The notes under the pieces: model-generated | Seen by the model: the letters and a program-made list of their open reading frames with translations, nothing else | Database searches by the model: none | Told to the model about the DNA's origin: nothing | In this document: positions 9,990-20,375 of the stretch, piece after piece | Layout: each line of letters starts with the position of its first letter | Position numbering within the stretch: the stretch's first letter is position 1 | Origin: Mesoplasma entomophilum | GTDB lineage: Bacteria; Bacillota_I; Bacilli_A; Mycoplasmatales; Mycoplasmataceae | Length of the DNA stretch: 64,000 nucleotides | Direction: 5' to 3' | Assembly (NCBI RefSeq): GCF_002804125.1 | Contig: NZ_CP024966.1 | Location: 434,001 to 498,000 of the forward strand | Position numbers and translations under genes: made by a program

Positions 9990-10941
9990 TTTTATCCTCC
10001 ATGTTTTTTATAAATTGATATTCAACTATATTATCTTTATCCATAGTGTTATTTAAAACGCCTTGTTGAATAGAATATAATAATTTAATTTTATCATTTA
10101 ATTTTTTAATGTTAAGTTTATTTGATAGTGCAACTTTAACTCTATAGGGGTGAGCCTTAGTTATTTGAACTATTTCATCATTTCTCATGCCTTGCTGTCT
10201 CATAACATTCACATCTCTAAAGAAAACAACTGTTGAGCTTAATAGGGCTACCAATTTTGATATATCATCATTCAATAATAAATAATCTTTATATAATTTT
10301 AAAAATATTTTTGTTTGATTATTTACAAAGGCGTTTGATAATTCAAAAATATCATTATCAATGTACTTAGTTAGGTTATTTTTAATATCTTCAAGTGTAA
10401 TTAGATCTGATTCTATATGAGAAAGTTTTGTTAATTCATTTGTTAATGTTTGCATATCCTTTGGAATTGATTGAAATATAAATGCGGCGTCATTATCTGT
10501 TATTGACTTTTCACTTTTTGTAAAAAATGCCTTAATATAATTTAAAACTTCATTTTCTTGCATTGGTTTAACATTTGTTACTTCCAAATTTTCTTCCATA
10601 TATTTAACTAATTTTAATCTTTTTGATATTCTTTCATTATTCAAAGTGAAAATAACTATATTATCTGTTTTGCTTTCAAGAATTTTGTATAAAGCTTCTT
10701 CTGAATAATTTTTGTGCAAACTTATTTTCTCTTCAGTTGCAAATCATGCATCACTTATTATTAATATTTTTGGCTGGCCAAATAATGAAAACGTATTTAA
10801 GGTAGTATAAATCTCAGATATATCATTGTAAATTAAAGAATAATTTTCAACTTCATAATCTTTTTCAGTTAGTAATCCTTTAACTAGTTTATTTACTGTT
10901 TTTGTTAATAAAAAATGATCTTCTGAATAAATAAAATACAT
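9982..10941 (-). CDS. holA: DNA polymerase III delta subunit
   Basis: 319 residues, normal length. It has the delta-subunit layout: an N-terminal RecA-like domain, the middle region with FELSNAFVNNQTK, and the C-terminal collar domain with the conserved HPYRVKVAL. It is the clamp-loader subunit that opens the beta clamp. The ATG at 10941 has GGAGGT six bases ahead; a GTG twelve bases earlier would overlap that ribosome-binding site and is rejected. One TGA reads as Trp. Confidence 0.92.
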
Positions 10942-11011
10942 GCTTACCTCCACAAATGTTATTCTTATTTTATATCAATGATTAGATAAAAATGTTTAAA
11001 GAATAAAAATG

Positions 11012-11040
11012 TTTAATTTTATCTAGTTATTTGTTATAAT
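11012..11040 (+). promoter_or_regulatory. rpsT promoter
   Basis: TTTAAT (11012-11017) and a perfect TATAAT (11035-11040) with 17-base spacing, 39 bases before the rpsT ATG. Confidence 0.6.
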
Positions 11041-11078
11041 CTAAATTGTACTAAAAATTATATAAAGGAGTTGAAATT

Positions 11079-11324
11079 ATGCCAAATATTAAATCACAAA
11101 AAAAACGTGTTTTAACTAACGAAAAATCAAGAGCTTCAAACAAAGCGATTAAATCAGAAATTAGAACAGCGATTAAAAAAGCTTTAGCTGCTAAAAAAGA
11201 TGAAGCTACTGATGCAACAGATTTAATTAACCACGCAGTTAGTTTAGTTGACAAAGGTGTTAAAAAAGGTATCTTAAAACCTAATAAAGCTGCAAGAGAA
11301 AAATCACGTTTAATGCAAGCGTAA
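11079..11324 (+). CDS. rpsT: 30S ribosomal protein S20
   Basis: 81 residues, normal size. It begins MPNIKSQKKRVLTNEK and has the Ala/Lys-rich helical composition and the C-terminal NKAAREKSRL expected of S20, an early 16S rRNA binding protein. AAGGAG lies eight bases before the ATG. It is divergent from holA, as in many Firmicutes, with its own promoter and terminator. Confidence 0.97.
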   Translation: MPNIKSQKKRVLTNEKSRASNKAIKSEIRTAIKKALAAKKDEATDATDLINHAVSLVDKGVKKGILKPNKAAREKSRLMQA

Positions 11325-11347
11325 TTCTCAACTAAAAAGAATAATGT

Positions 11348-11367
11348 AAGGCAACAAATGTTGCCTT
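11348..11367. terminator. Bidirectional terminator between rpsT and comEC
   Basis: Perfect stem AAGGCAACA / TGTTGCCTT with a two-base loop, followed by ATTTTTTT on the plus strand. The comEC stop lies on its edge (11366). Confidence 0.85.
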
Positions 11368-13399
11368 ATTTTTTTACGACTTTTAAATTTTTGAACATTA
11401 CAAAAAAATTGTTATTTCCATTTGTTATGTAATAGTTAATTTTCAATCTTTTCAAAGTGTTTATTGTTTCTTGATGAGGAAATTTCTTATTTCCTCCTTC
11501 ATTTTCTCCGCTAATTAAAGCTATATCAGGGTTTATTAAATTAATAAACTCAACGCTTGAACTTGTTTTACTTCCATGATGCCCTATTTGCAAAATATTA
11601 ACTTTTCTTAAATTTAAAATATATAAGAAATCTATTCTGTTAATTAAATGATTTTCTGTTTCTTTTTCTGCATCTCCCATAAAAACAGATCTTATATTGC
11701 CTACATCTACTATTAAAACTAAACTTTTATTATTTTCTGAATTAGCATTGGGATTAATGAAAACATTAATCATTACATTCTTTATTTTGATACTATTAGC
11801 GAAATCATCGTTTAAAATAATTTGTTTTATCTTAAAATTTTCTTTTAAACTAAATAAATTATTATAATGATCCTCATGCGTATGCGAAATGAAAACAATG
11901 TCAATTTTATTTATTCCTTCGTACCTTAAGAAATCACTAACTAAATCTGAACTTCTTTGTTTGCCTACTCCAGCATCAAATATAATAGTTATGTTATTCC
12001 ATTTATTGTGATAAACAAAGCTATTTCCATTCCCTACATTTAGCATTGATAAATATTCGCTAGGCTTTAATAATCAAAGTAAGCCTCATGTGAGTACAAA
12101 CAATGTTGTTCAAAATAATTTTATTTTAATTGTGACTAAATTAGTTGATAAGCTAATTGACATTATAAATCCTAATACTAAAAATAAAATGTTAAAACTT
12201 CCTATATTTCTAATTAAACTAAAACTATTAAATGCTGAAATTATTAATAGCAATACATTATATAAATTGTTTAATAGATTTTTATCAACAAAATATATAA
12301 TTGGTGTTAATAGATAATAAATGCTTATTATAGGTGAAAGTAAAATAGCGTAAAAACTTGCTGTTACATTTAACTGATATGTAAAATAGATATTTAATAT
12401 ATTAAACAGAATATAAAAATATAAAAAAATTCAAATTTTGTTAACTTTCTTATTCATTAATGAACTAAAAAGAATAATTAAGTTAATATATCAGAAGCCT
12501 GAACTTGAAATAAAGTTTGGAAATAATAAAATTAATCAAATCATAACTATTAAATTTTTAAGTTCTTTTTTGTCTTTTAGCTTTTTAAAACTATTTAATA
12601 TTTGGTTAAACAAAATTCTAGTCATAATTAATGGTCAACATGTAAGATAGTTTCATACAAATAAAATAAACATTAAAAATATTATTACTTTTTTACCTAT
12701 TAATTTTTCCAATAATTTAAAAAATAATACTATATTTATTAAGTTAAAATTCATTAAAAACTTCAAACCTAAATTATTAAGATTAGAAATCAGTAAGTCA
12801 GATGAATCTTGTTTATTAAGAAAAAGAATATTTATCAATGCGTGGGCATTATTAAGTTTAAAAAGTTTATAAAATACAACTCTTATATTAAAATTATTTA
12901 ATTGTTCTATGTTTGATACTTTTAATTGATACCTAACATAATCCTTCATTAAATAATCTTTAAAGTCAAATTGATAATAATTAGCTGTCGAATTTATTTC
13001 AGAAACATTACCTGTAATTTTTACTTTCATTCCAACAACATAGTTATTTTGTGTTGCTTGAACATAGAATTTGGAGTTTTTAATTTTCACAATAATATAA
13101 TTAGTTTTACATTTTATTACTCGTCCTTGTTCTTCTATTACTTGATCTTGCTGAAAAGTATTTGAATTTCAGTACAAGTAAATTAAAAGTAAAAATAAAG
13201 CACTAATTATTCAAAAAGCTATAAATGCTTTTTTATACTTTTCTTGTGTATAAATAAAATAGATTAATAACAATATTGTTAATAATAAGTAAATTACTTC
13301 TTTTGAATATATAAAATTATAAATAGTCACAAGTGAAACCAAGAAAGCAAAATATGATATTGGTTTAAAATGTAATCAACTTAATAATCCCTTTTTCAT
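11366..13399 (-). CDS. comEC: ComEC/Rec2-family DNA channel protein with metallo-beta-lactamase domain
   Basis: 677 residues when TGA is Trp. Three N-terminal membrane helices, a small OB-like extracytoplasmic part (about residues 90-145), a long multi-helix competence domain (about 190-445), then a C-terminal metallo-beta-lactamase domain with FISHTHEDH, MGDAEKE and GHHGSKTSS. In competent bacteria this forms the inner-membrane channel for single-stranded DNA. The start ATG lies 35 bases inside the upstream gene in another frame, preceded by weak spacing but giving a typical membrane N terminus (MKKGLLSWLHFKP). No other competence gene is nearby except a dCMP deaminase at 26775. Metal ligands are intact. 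Confidence 0.9.
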
Positions 13400-13859
13400 A
13401 TAAAAATTTGTCGTTTTTAGATTCACAGAATGATTTCACCTCACTTTCAATAATAGAAGAAGGTTTTGACTGGTTCAAAATTAGAAACAATTCAGTATTT
13501 TCAACATGACTTAAATTGAAAACTAAAAGATCATTTATTTTTAAATTAGTGTAATTTATTTTTTCCACATAATTTTCTTTTATATCAAGAATTATATAAT
13601 CTGTATTGAGTTGAATTTTAATGGGTTCAAATCAATTTAAATTACTATTAATATCTTGAAATTCCTTTCAATAGTTTTTATATTTATTTTTAGGTAATTT
13701 TTTAGGATATTTAAAGTCATCAATTGTTGTTTTAAATTCATATCTCATTTCAAATACAAACATTTCTTTTTTACTTAAGTTATCAAAACTAAAAATACTT
13801 GTTATAAAAACAAGAATTAAAATTACAATTGTAGCTAATATGTACTTAGTCTTTTTCAT
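13365..13859 (-). CDS. Small membrane-anchored protein overlapping comEC
   Basis: 164 residues. One N-terminal hydrophobic segment (about residues 5-25, preceded by MKKTK) is followed by a soluble part presumably outside the membrane, with two TGA Trp codons. The gene overlaps the start of comEC by 35 bases in a different frame, so the two are surely co-expressed. I do not recognise the family; a role with ComEC is inferred from position only. Confidence 0.6.
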
Positions 13860-13888
13860 ACTAGTTATTAATGAAAAAATAAAAAAAA

Positions 13889-13905
13889 ATCTACCTAAGT
13901 AGATT
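13889..13905 (-). terminator. Terminator of rbfA
   Basis: Stem AATCTAC / GTAGATT followed on the minus strand by a run of nine T, ten bases after the rbfA stop. Confidence 0.75.
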
Positions 13906-13915
13906 AATTATTGAA

Positions 13916-14266
13916 TTATTTATTTACTTTATTTAGAATTTCTTCAATTCTATTAGCATTTTCTAAACTTGTATCATATTCAAAAAATAAATCTGGAACA
14001 GTTCTTGTATTTAGTTTATGTGCTAATTTCATACGAATTGTTTTTTTGTTGTCTTCTAATTCACTTGCTATTAATTCTTTTGTTATTTCTTTGTTTAATG
14101 GTAAGAATGATCAATAAATTTTAGCTATTTCACTATCATTTGTTAATCTTACTTCAGCGATTGAAAGAGCTCTTAAAATGTCATTTTTCATTTCTCTTTC
14201 AATAATGATTGTAAGTTCTCTTAAGATTGTAGCTTCTTTTCTACCTTTAATTTTGTGATTTGCCAT
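13916..14266 (-). CDS. rbfA: Ribosome-binding factor A
   Basis: 116 residues, normal length. Single KH-like domain; the sequence LRELTIIIEREMKNDI and the DPRL-equivalent region followed by AEVRLTNDSEIAKIYWSFL, then RMKLAHKLNTRTVPDLFFEYD, match RbfA closely. It assists maturation of the 16S 5' end. The ATG is preceded by GAGGTGG. One TGA encodes Trp in YWSF. Confidence 0.93.
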
Positions 14267-14293
14267 AAATCCACCTCGAGTTCTATACTATTA

Positions 14294-14944
14294 TTATAAT
14301 ATTTTTTTAAGTATTTCCAAAATTTCTTTTCCTGCAATTTTAATAAAATCATTAAATTGGACATTATTTGCATCTTTTTTTCCAATAATATCACTTACAA
14401 TTTTAATTACACTAAATTCCTTTTTAAATAAATAAGCAGTTTGAGCATAGGCAAAACATTCCATATCTAAAATGCTAATTTCATCATCAATCTTTTTTAC
14501 TAAAGAATTTACTTGATCAATCGAGTGAATAAATATATCAGATGATGCAATATTCTTAATTTTTGCAGAATCAATTTTATTCATTATTTTTTCTTTATTT
14601 GTTTCATAGTATTTTGGCATTCTTGGAACTTGTCCATATGCATAACCAAAAACTGTTGCATCAGCAACACTATTATAAACTTTATCAACAAGTATAATAT
14701 CACCTTGTTTTAAACTCTTATCACAACCACCACTAGTTCCAATATTAATTATTGAATCAATTTCATATTTAGTTAAAATATATGCTAATTGAGCTGCTGA
14801 ATTAATTAATCCAACACCTGTTATACAAAACATAATTTCTTCATTTTTATAAATAACAAATTTTTCTTCATCAATTTTTTTTAAATTATAAAACGCTATT
14901 GAATCTTGTAATTCCTCATGCATAGCTCCAATTATTAATTTCAT
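14294..14944 (-). CDS. mtnN: 5'-methylthioadenosine/S-adenosylhomocysteine nucleosidase
   Basis: 216 residues, normal length. It has GAMHEE near the start, NIGTSGGCD for the phosphate-site loop, LDMECFAYAQ with the ribose-binding Met-Glu, and VSDIIG with the catalytic Asp. It cleaves MTA and SAH to adenine and a thioribose or homocysteine moiety, removing products of SAM-dependent reactions. Its ATG overlaps the stop of the nadD fusion gene by one base (TAATG), preceded by AAGGAG. Confidence 0.95.
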   Translation of the reverse strand: MKLIIGAMHEELQDSIAFYNLKKIDEEKFVIYKNEEIMFCITGVGLINSAAQLAYILTKYEIDSIINIGTSGGCDKSLKQGDIILVDKVYNSVADATVFGYAYGQVPRMPKYYETNKEKIMNKIDSAKIKNIASSDIFIHSIDQVNSLVKKIDDEISILDMECFAYAQTAYLFKKEFSVIKIVSDIIGKKDANNVQFNDFIKIAGKEILEILKKIL

Positions 14945-16053
14945 TAATTATCTCCTTTTACGTAAAAGTTATATGTTTTTAAAAGCTTATCTCCAATAGC
15001 TTCAATTCCATGAGTTTTAATTGCTACATCATATTGATTTATTAATAATTTAATAAATCCTGTTTTTAAATCTTTAAAACATTCTTCACGAAAATATTGA
15101 ACATCTTCATAATCACGTTCAACACTAATTTTGTCTGCACAAAAAACTATCATATCTAATGTTGTCATTTCTTCACAGCCAACTGTATGGTTATAAACTG
15201 CATTAATAATTTCTTCATCATTAATTAATCAATCATATTTTAAATGAAATGCTCCAGTGTATGAATGTCAAACTGGTTTTGGTTCACCAAGTAAAGCTTT
15301 TTCATACTTAGTTAAGTATGCAATTTGTTTTTCTTCTGATCATCTCTTTGTTATATCATGCAATGTTCCAGCAACTTTTGCTTTTTGTGGGTCAATATTG
15401 TTTAATTCAGCTAATTTAGCAGCCATTTCTCCAACGTTTAAACAATGTTGATATCTTTCCTTATCCATAAATGGTTTCATTCTTATATCAAGATATAACA
15501 AGTGATAATTAATATAGTCATTAACACTTGGAGTTAATAATTTTAAATCTTCAAGTTCTCTGATTTTAGTTGAACTTAAATAATTATTCTCAAAATGATA
15601 AATTGGCAGATTGTATTTTTGTGCAACCTCTTTTTTGTAATCATTACTTCTTTCAAAAACAATAAAATTAACCAAGCTAATTAATTCATCAAAATTATTT
15701 CATTCTTCTAAACGATTTAAATTATCAGAACCTATTACAAAAGAAAAATCATAGTAAGGATACATTTTTTTAAAATGAGAAACAGTTTCATAAGTTGTTG
15801 TTACTCTTTGATTATTCATTTCAAATTGATCAATTTTAATGTAATTTTCATTTTTAAAAATTAAATTAAGTAAATTAAGTCTTTCTTCGTTTGATGTTTT
15901 AGTTGAAGATTTAAATGGATTCAAGAAAGTTGGGATTATTCAAACCTCCTCAAAACCTAATTTATCATGACATGCTTTAGCCATATTAAAATGGTCAGTA
16001 TGAACAGGATCAAAACTACCACCAAAAAGTGCTATTTTTTTATTATTTTTCAT
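14944..16053 (-). CDS. nadD: Nicotinate-nucleotide adenylyltransferase fused to YqeK-like HD phosphohydrolase
   Basis: 369 residues, nearly twice a normal NadD. Residues 1-190 are the nucleotidyltransferase (FGGSFDPVHTDH, later SSTKIREL), making deamido-NAD from nicotinate mononucleotide. The usual HxGH reads HTDH, with Asp for Gly. Residues about 195-369 are an HD domain (HCLNV, GTLHDITKR, NHTVG), like YqeK, a dinucleotide tetraphosphate hydrolase encoded next to nadD in Firmicutes. The fusion therefore joins two normally adjacent genes. It overlaps trmL upstream by 11 bases and mtnN downstream by one. Confidence 0.9.
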
Positions 16054-16582
16054 CTTTTCATCTTTCACTCATAATGTAATCTTTACCTTTTTGAACTTCG
16101 GTTTTACTTAAAGCTGGATAATCTCATTGTCTTAAAATTTCATACGTTACAATTCCAACAGTATTAGCTACATTAATGCTTCTTGTTTGAGGTGACATTG
16201 GCAGTCTAAAAGTGTTTTGATAATTATCTTTTATTATTTGTTTTGGAATCCCTGTTGATTCTTTACCAAACATTACAAAAACAGGTTTTTCATAAGAATT
16301 AAAATCAAAATCACTATGAGGTTTTTCTCCGTATCTTGAAATACAGAATAAATCAATACTTGGATTTTTTTCACAAAAATCTTCTCAGTCATCGTATAAC
16401 TCATATTCAACTAAATCAAAAGTACCTGCACTTGCACGATTCAATTCTTCCTTTTTGAATATAAAACCTAATGGTTCAATAATATGTAGTTTAGCATTAG
16501 TAGCAACACATGTTCTAATGATAGCTGCAACATTTTGAGCTATTTCTGGTTCGTATAAAACTATATTAACTTGTCTTTCCAT
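16043..16582 (-). CDS. trmL: tRNA (cytidine/uridine-34-2'-O)-methyltransferase, SPOUT family
   Basis: 179 residues, slightly longer than the usual 155-160. The SPOUT knot motifs are clear: EIAQNVAAIIRTC, then FVMFGKESTGIP and RSINVANTVGIVTYE. It uses SAM to methylate the ribose of the wobble base in tRNA-Leu. It starts at the last base of the rdgB stop (TAATG) and its end overlaps the nadD start, so four genes here are translationally linked. Confidence 0.9.
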
Positions 16583-17178
16583 TATTTAATTTCCTTTTCA
16601 ATTATTTTCTTAATATCATTTAATGCATATGCTCTTGCAGAACAATTTATTTTTTCATCTTCAGTTAATTCAGCACAATAAACATTAAATGGTTCTGGTT
16701 TAAAAATATAGTCATAACCAAAAGTATGATCTGACACTTTTAATTCTTCTCCCATAACACCTTTTGTAACACCTAAGGCTTCAAAACTTTCATTTTGATT
16801 ATAATTACAAATTACAATTGCAGTTTGCATGCTCATATTTTTGTTATCTGAATTTTCTGTTTTTTTCATTATCATTTTACATATATCTTTAAAATCAGTT
16901 ACTGGATATGCTCATCTTCTTGAATAAACTCCAGGAAAACCATCAAGCGCATCAAAAAAATAACCAGTATCATCTCCAATAGCTCAGCCATTAATATATT
17001 TTGAAAGTGCTTCAGCTTTAATTTTTGCGTTTTCTAATAAAGTTTCACCATTTTCTTCTGGTTCAACATATTCTGGTAAGTCTTTAACACTTTTTATTTC
17101 ATAACCAGGTAGTAACATTTTAAATTCTTTGATTTTACCCTCATTATTGGTAGCTATTCATAATTCTTTTTTATTCAT
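16582..17178 (-). CDS. rdgB: XTP/dITP diphosphatase (HAM1/RdgB)
   Basis: 198 residues, normal size. It starts WIATNNEGKIKEF, the family's substrate-binding signature, and has GDDTGYFFDALDGFPGVYS followed by Arg, then DYIFKP and the ending with CSARAYAL. It hydrolyses non-canonical purine nucleotides such as ITP and XTP. It is the first gene of the rdgB-trmL-nadD-mtnN overlapping set and diverges from a kinase-like gene 62 bases away. Near residue 110 a Lys-rich insertion (KKTENSDNKN) is not usual. Confidence 0.92.
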
Positions 17179-17240
17179 GACTGCCTTTCTGAGATAATTT
17201 GATAATATATATTATATATTTTAGAGGTTTAGGTATAAAA

Positions 17241-18002
17241 ATGAAAGCAGTTCACGGTTTAAGTAATAAAATATTTGTTAAAGAAAAAGTTTTAATTAAA
17301 GAATCTTATCCATATGTTGATAAATACCTTGATAGAATTAATGAAATTAAGGTTTATGAGCAATTAAATTATTTAAAAAATGATTTTATAATTATACCTT
17401 TTGAATGAAAAAAGAATAAAGCACAATTGATCTCTAAAACTGAATTTTTTGATAATGCTATAACTCTTCATGAAACAGATATATGTGTCAATAAGATGAA
17501 ATCAATAATTAAAATAATTAGTAAAATTCATAATTTAGAATTGGTTGATATAAAGACATTTGATCCTAAAGAATTTTTAAATTTTTTTACTAAAAATACA
17601 AAAGAATGTTTGTATGATTTAACTTTTATAAAAGAGCAAGTGAATTTAATAATAGATAATTATTGAAGTGATAACTCTAAACCAGTTTTTTCACACAATG
17701 ACTTAGTAAAAGGGAATTTTATTAATTTTAAAAAAGGGTGAAAAGTAATTGATTTTGAATATGCAATGTATAATCACTATTTATTTGATTACGCTAGTTT
17801 TGTAAGTGAATCTTTAAATAAAAAAAGATGAAATGTATTTTTAAATTTATTAAATTTATCTCAAACAGAATTAAGTAAAATAACTGATTTAATTTTATAT
17901 CAAAATTACTTATGAATTTATTGAGCAAGTTATATGTTTGAACAAACTAACGATCAAATTTTTAAAGATATAGCCAAAGAAAAATTTGAAAATATAAAGT
18001 AA
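17241..18002 (+). CDS. Choline/aminoglycoside kinase-like phosphotransferase
   Basis: 253 residues. The catalytic loop is FSHNDLVKGNFI and the metal-binding motif is VIDFEYA, both typical of the choline/ethanolamine kinase and LicA family. An N-terminal Lys-containing strand precedes. The likely product is a small alcohol kinase (choline, ethanolamine or a sugar); which one cannot be told. AGAGG lies upstream of the ATG. It is transcribed alone on the plus strand and ends in a terminator hairpin shared with the convergent acyltransferase gene. Confidence 0.8.
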
Positions 18003-18025
18003 AATCTTAGCATTTAGCTAAGATT
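18003..18025. terminator. Bidirectional terminator containing a stop codon of the opposite gene
   Basis: Stem AATCTTAGC / GCTAAGATT with a five-base loop, followed by seven T on the plus strand. The stop of the minus-strand gene (18007-18009) lies inside the stem and the plus-strand stop ends one base before it. Confidence 0.85.
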
Positions 18026-19086
18026 TTTTTATATTTCTGATTTATAAAATTTATTGTTGTCCAAAGAGATATATTTAAATATTTTGAAACAAAATCATGA
18101 GGATAAATTATTAAAAAAGCAAATACTTCTGCAATAAGTCATGTAATTAAGGCTATACAGAAATTTAATTCATATAAAGCTAAACTATTTGAGTTTTTAA
18201 AAACTTTACTTCAAACCAATTGGTTCATTGCGATCTCAAAAACAAAGTGAAATAAATAAACTGGCAATAAGGTCTTAGCAATCAAATTAGTAAACTTATT
18301 CTCTTCAATATAGACATTTGTAATCAAAATAAATGCAAATATGCTAAATATAACAGGGAAAGGTGTCATTGGCGAATCAAATCCTAATAGTTTAGAAATA
18401 TTAAGATCTATTCAAAATTGCATTATCTTAAAAATAAAAGGCAATACAACAAACATACAACAAACAATTATTGAAGCTTTTATAACTCTTTTATTTTTCA
18501 TCTGCTCTTTTAGAAAAAAAGTCATCCATATGCCTATCAAATAAACAGACAAAAAACCTATTATCGTTCCAGCATTAAATAGCTCATCATTGTTTGCTTT
18601 TATAAAAGCAAATCTAATACCTAAAAGAAATATAATTCCTACTAAACTAACAATTTTATTAGCACTTTTTATACCCTGAACTAATATAGGAGAAATTGAT
18701 TTGATAATCAGAAAAGATCATAAATATCATCAGTCTCTTCCTCCAAAAGTCAATGTTGTACTGATACTAATATCAACATTTAAACCAGAAACAAAAATAA
18801 TAACCAAAATAACACATATAGCTCAATATAAAAAAGTGTCTATCCCAAATTTAAAAAAACTTCTTAAATCTTGCTTAGATGAAATAGTTGCAAAATAAGC
18901 AGAAATTAAAATAAAAATAGGAACTGGGGAAGCAATTATTACTGAAAAAGAGCTAAAAAATCAACTATCAAATTGACTAAAATTTTCATTGAAAATCGTT
19001 CTTTGATGCAAGTATTGATGATATATAACAACAAATAAGGATAAAAATATTTTAATTATATCCAATCCTGAATTTCTTTTTTTCAT
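18007..19086 (-). CDS. Acyltransferase 3 family membrane protein
   Basis: 359 residues with about ten membrane helices. It starts KKRNSGLDIIKIFLSLFVV, followed by the conserved YHQYLHQ histidine after helix 1, and has GGRDWWYLWSF in the middle, the typical signature of the acyltransferase 3 (OafA/WecH-like) family. These proteins transfer acetyl or other acyl groups to sugars or lipids exposed at the membrane. Substrate unknown; a glycolipid headgroup is plausible in a wall-less cell. GGGAC precedes the ATG. The last codons fall in a terminator hairpin. Confidence 0.85.
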
Positions 19087-19184
19087 TATAGTCCCTTTTA
19101 AAATATTTAATAACTATATTTAAAACCAAAAGAATTAAAAAAACAAGTCGTAAATTTTAGTCAAAAATGTATTTTAAAACAAAA

Positions 19185-19203
19185 TCATAGTTTTAAACTA
19201 TGA
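19185..19203 (-). terminator. Terminator of the PAP2 gene
   Basis: Stem TCATAGTTT / AAACTATGA followed on the minus strand by TTTTG; the gene's TAG stop (19198-19200) lies inside it. Confidence 0.55.
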
Positions 19204-20295
19204 CTTTTTATTTACTATTTTATTAACTATAACTATAGATAAATAAGAACATATGATAATTCACATTCAAGTAAATGTTGTATCAGTAAGTCAGTGACTT
19301 CCATTAATTAAAAATGATATTACTAGAAATAATTGGTGCACAAAGAATAAATAAATTCCAATTATTTTTCCTTTTGATAAATTATTGAGATTTTTAAAAT
19401 CAATTATAAAAATAAATGCAAATCCACACATTCCCATTTGAGCCATGTGTCCTGATGGGAAAGCATTAGCATTAAATAATTTTTCAATAGATCATTCTAT
19501 TTTATTTGGATTACCAATTAATCCATTAAAAATTCATCAAGGCTGAAAACCATCAGGTGATTTAATTCAATCTGGATTAAATTTTAATGTAATTCCATAT
19601 TTTTCTTGGAACATGTTTACTCTTTCTTTTAAAACAACTTCGATCGAGTTATAGTAATCTCTTCCCATTAATATTTTTAATGATCCTACTATGGCATACG
19701 CTAAAAAGAAGAAAACAATTACTTGAATACATTTAATTCAGTATTTATTTTCATAAAAAAATGGTTTTTTAAATCAAACTAATTTTGCATATAATAGTAC
19801 GCTTAATAATATAGCGAATTGTAAAATAGCTATGATAACTAACAATATTCTAAAATCTTTTGCACTAATAAATTTTTTAATGTCAAATTCCAATATATTT
19901 CCATCAATAGTTTCAACTGTTTTATTAAATTTTCATGAGCTATCTACTTTTAAAAGCATAAAAATAAATCATGCAATCAATATCAGAACAAAAAAGATTC
20001 AAGATCAAAAGTCCTTATCTAATCCCTTTTTCTTATTTAAATTTATTAAAATATATTCTATTATAATGAAAGCTGTCAATGCAAAAACAATGTATAAATC
20101 TGTGTAACCTGATTGTAAATAATAAATTGAAAGATATTTTATAAAATCAATTTTTAATAACTGGCCAAATATTTGCATTATTTCATAATCGTAAAATGAT
20201 GAAAATATAAAAAAGAATAAGTTAAGTAAAAAAATACCTATCAAAGGATAAATAATAAATTTATTTAGTTTATTTTTTTCCTTTAAAAATTGCAT
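19198..20295 (-). CDS. PAP2-family membrane phosphatase
   Basis: 365 residues, six or more membrane helices, many TGA Trp codons. The conserved phosphatase elements are GRDYYNS, AFPSGHMAQMG and, about 60 residues later, GSHWLTD, giving the active-site histidines and aspartate of the PAP2 superfamily. Likely removes phosphate from phosphatidic acid, phosphatidylglycerol phosphate or a related lipid at the membrane. The start MQFLKEKNK has AAGGAA nine bases ahead; a longer reading into upstream sequence lacks a ribosome-binding site. Confidence 0.85.
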
Positions 20296-20339
20296 ATCTT
20301 TATATTCCTTAAGCTTGTTAAGATTTATTGTAGACAAAA

Positions 20340-20369
20340 AAAACACTTTTTCAATCAAAAAAGTGTTTT
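20340..20369 (-). terminator. Terminator of the AEC permease gene
   Basis: Stem AAAACACTTTTT / AAAAAAGTGTTTT, five-base loop, followed on the minus strand by TTTTG; it begins six bases after the stop. Confidence 0.75.
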
Positions 20370-20375
20370 GCCGTT

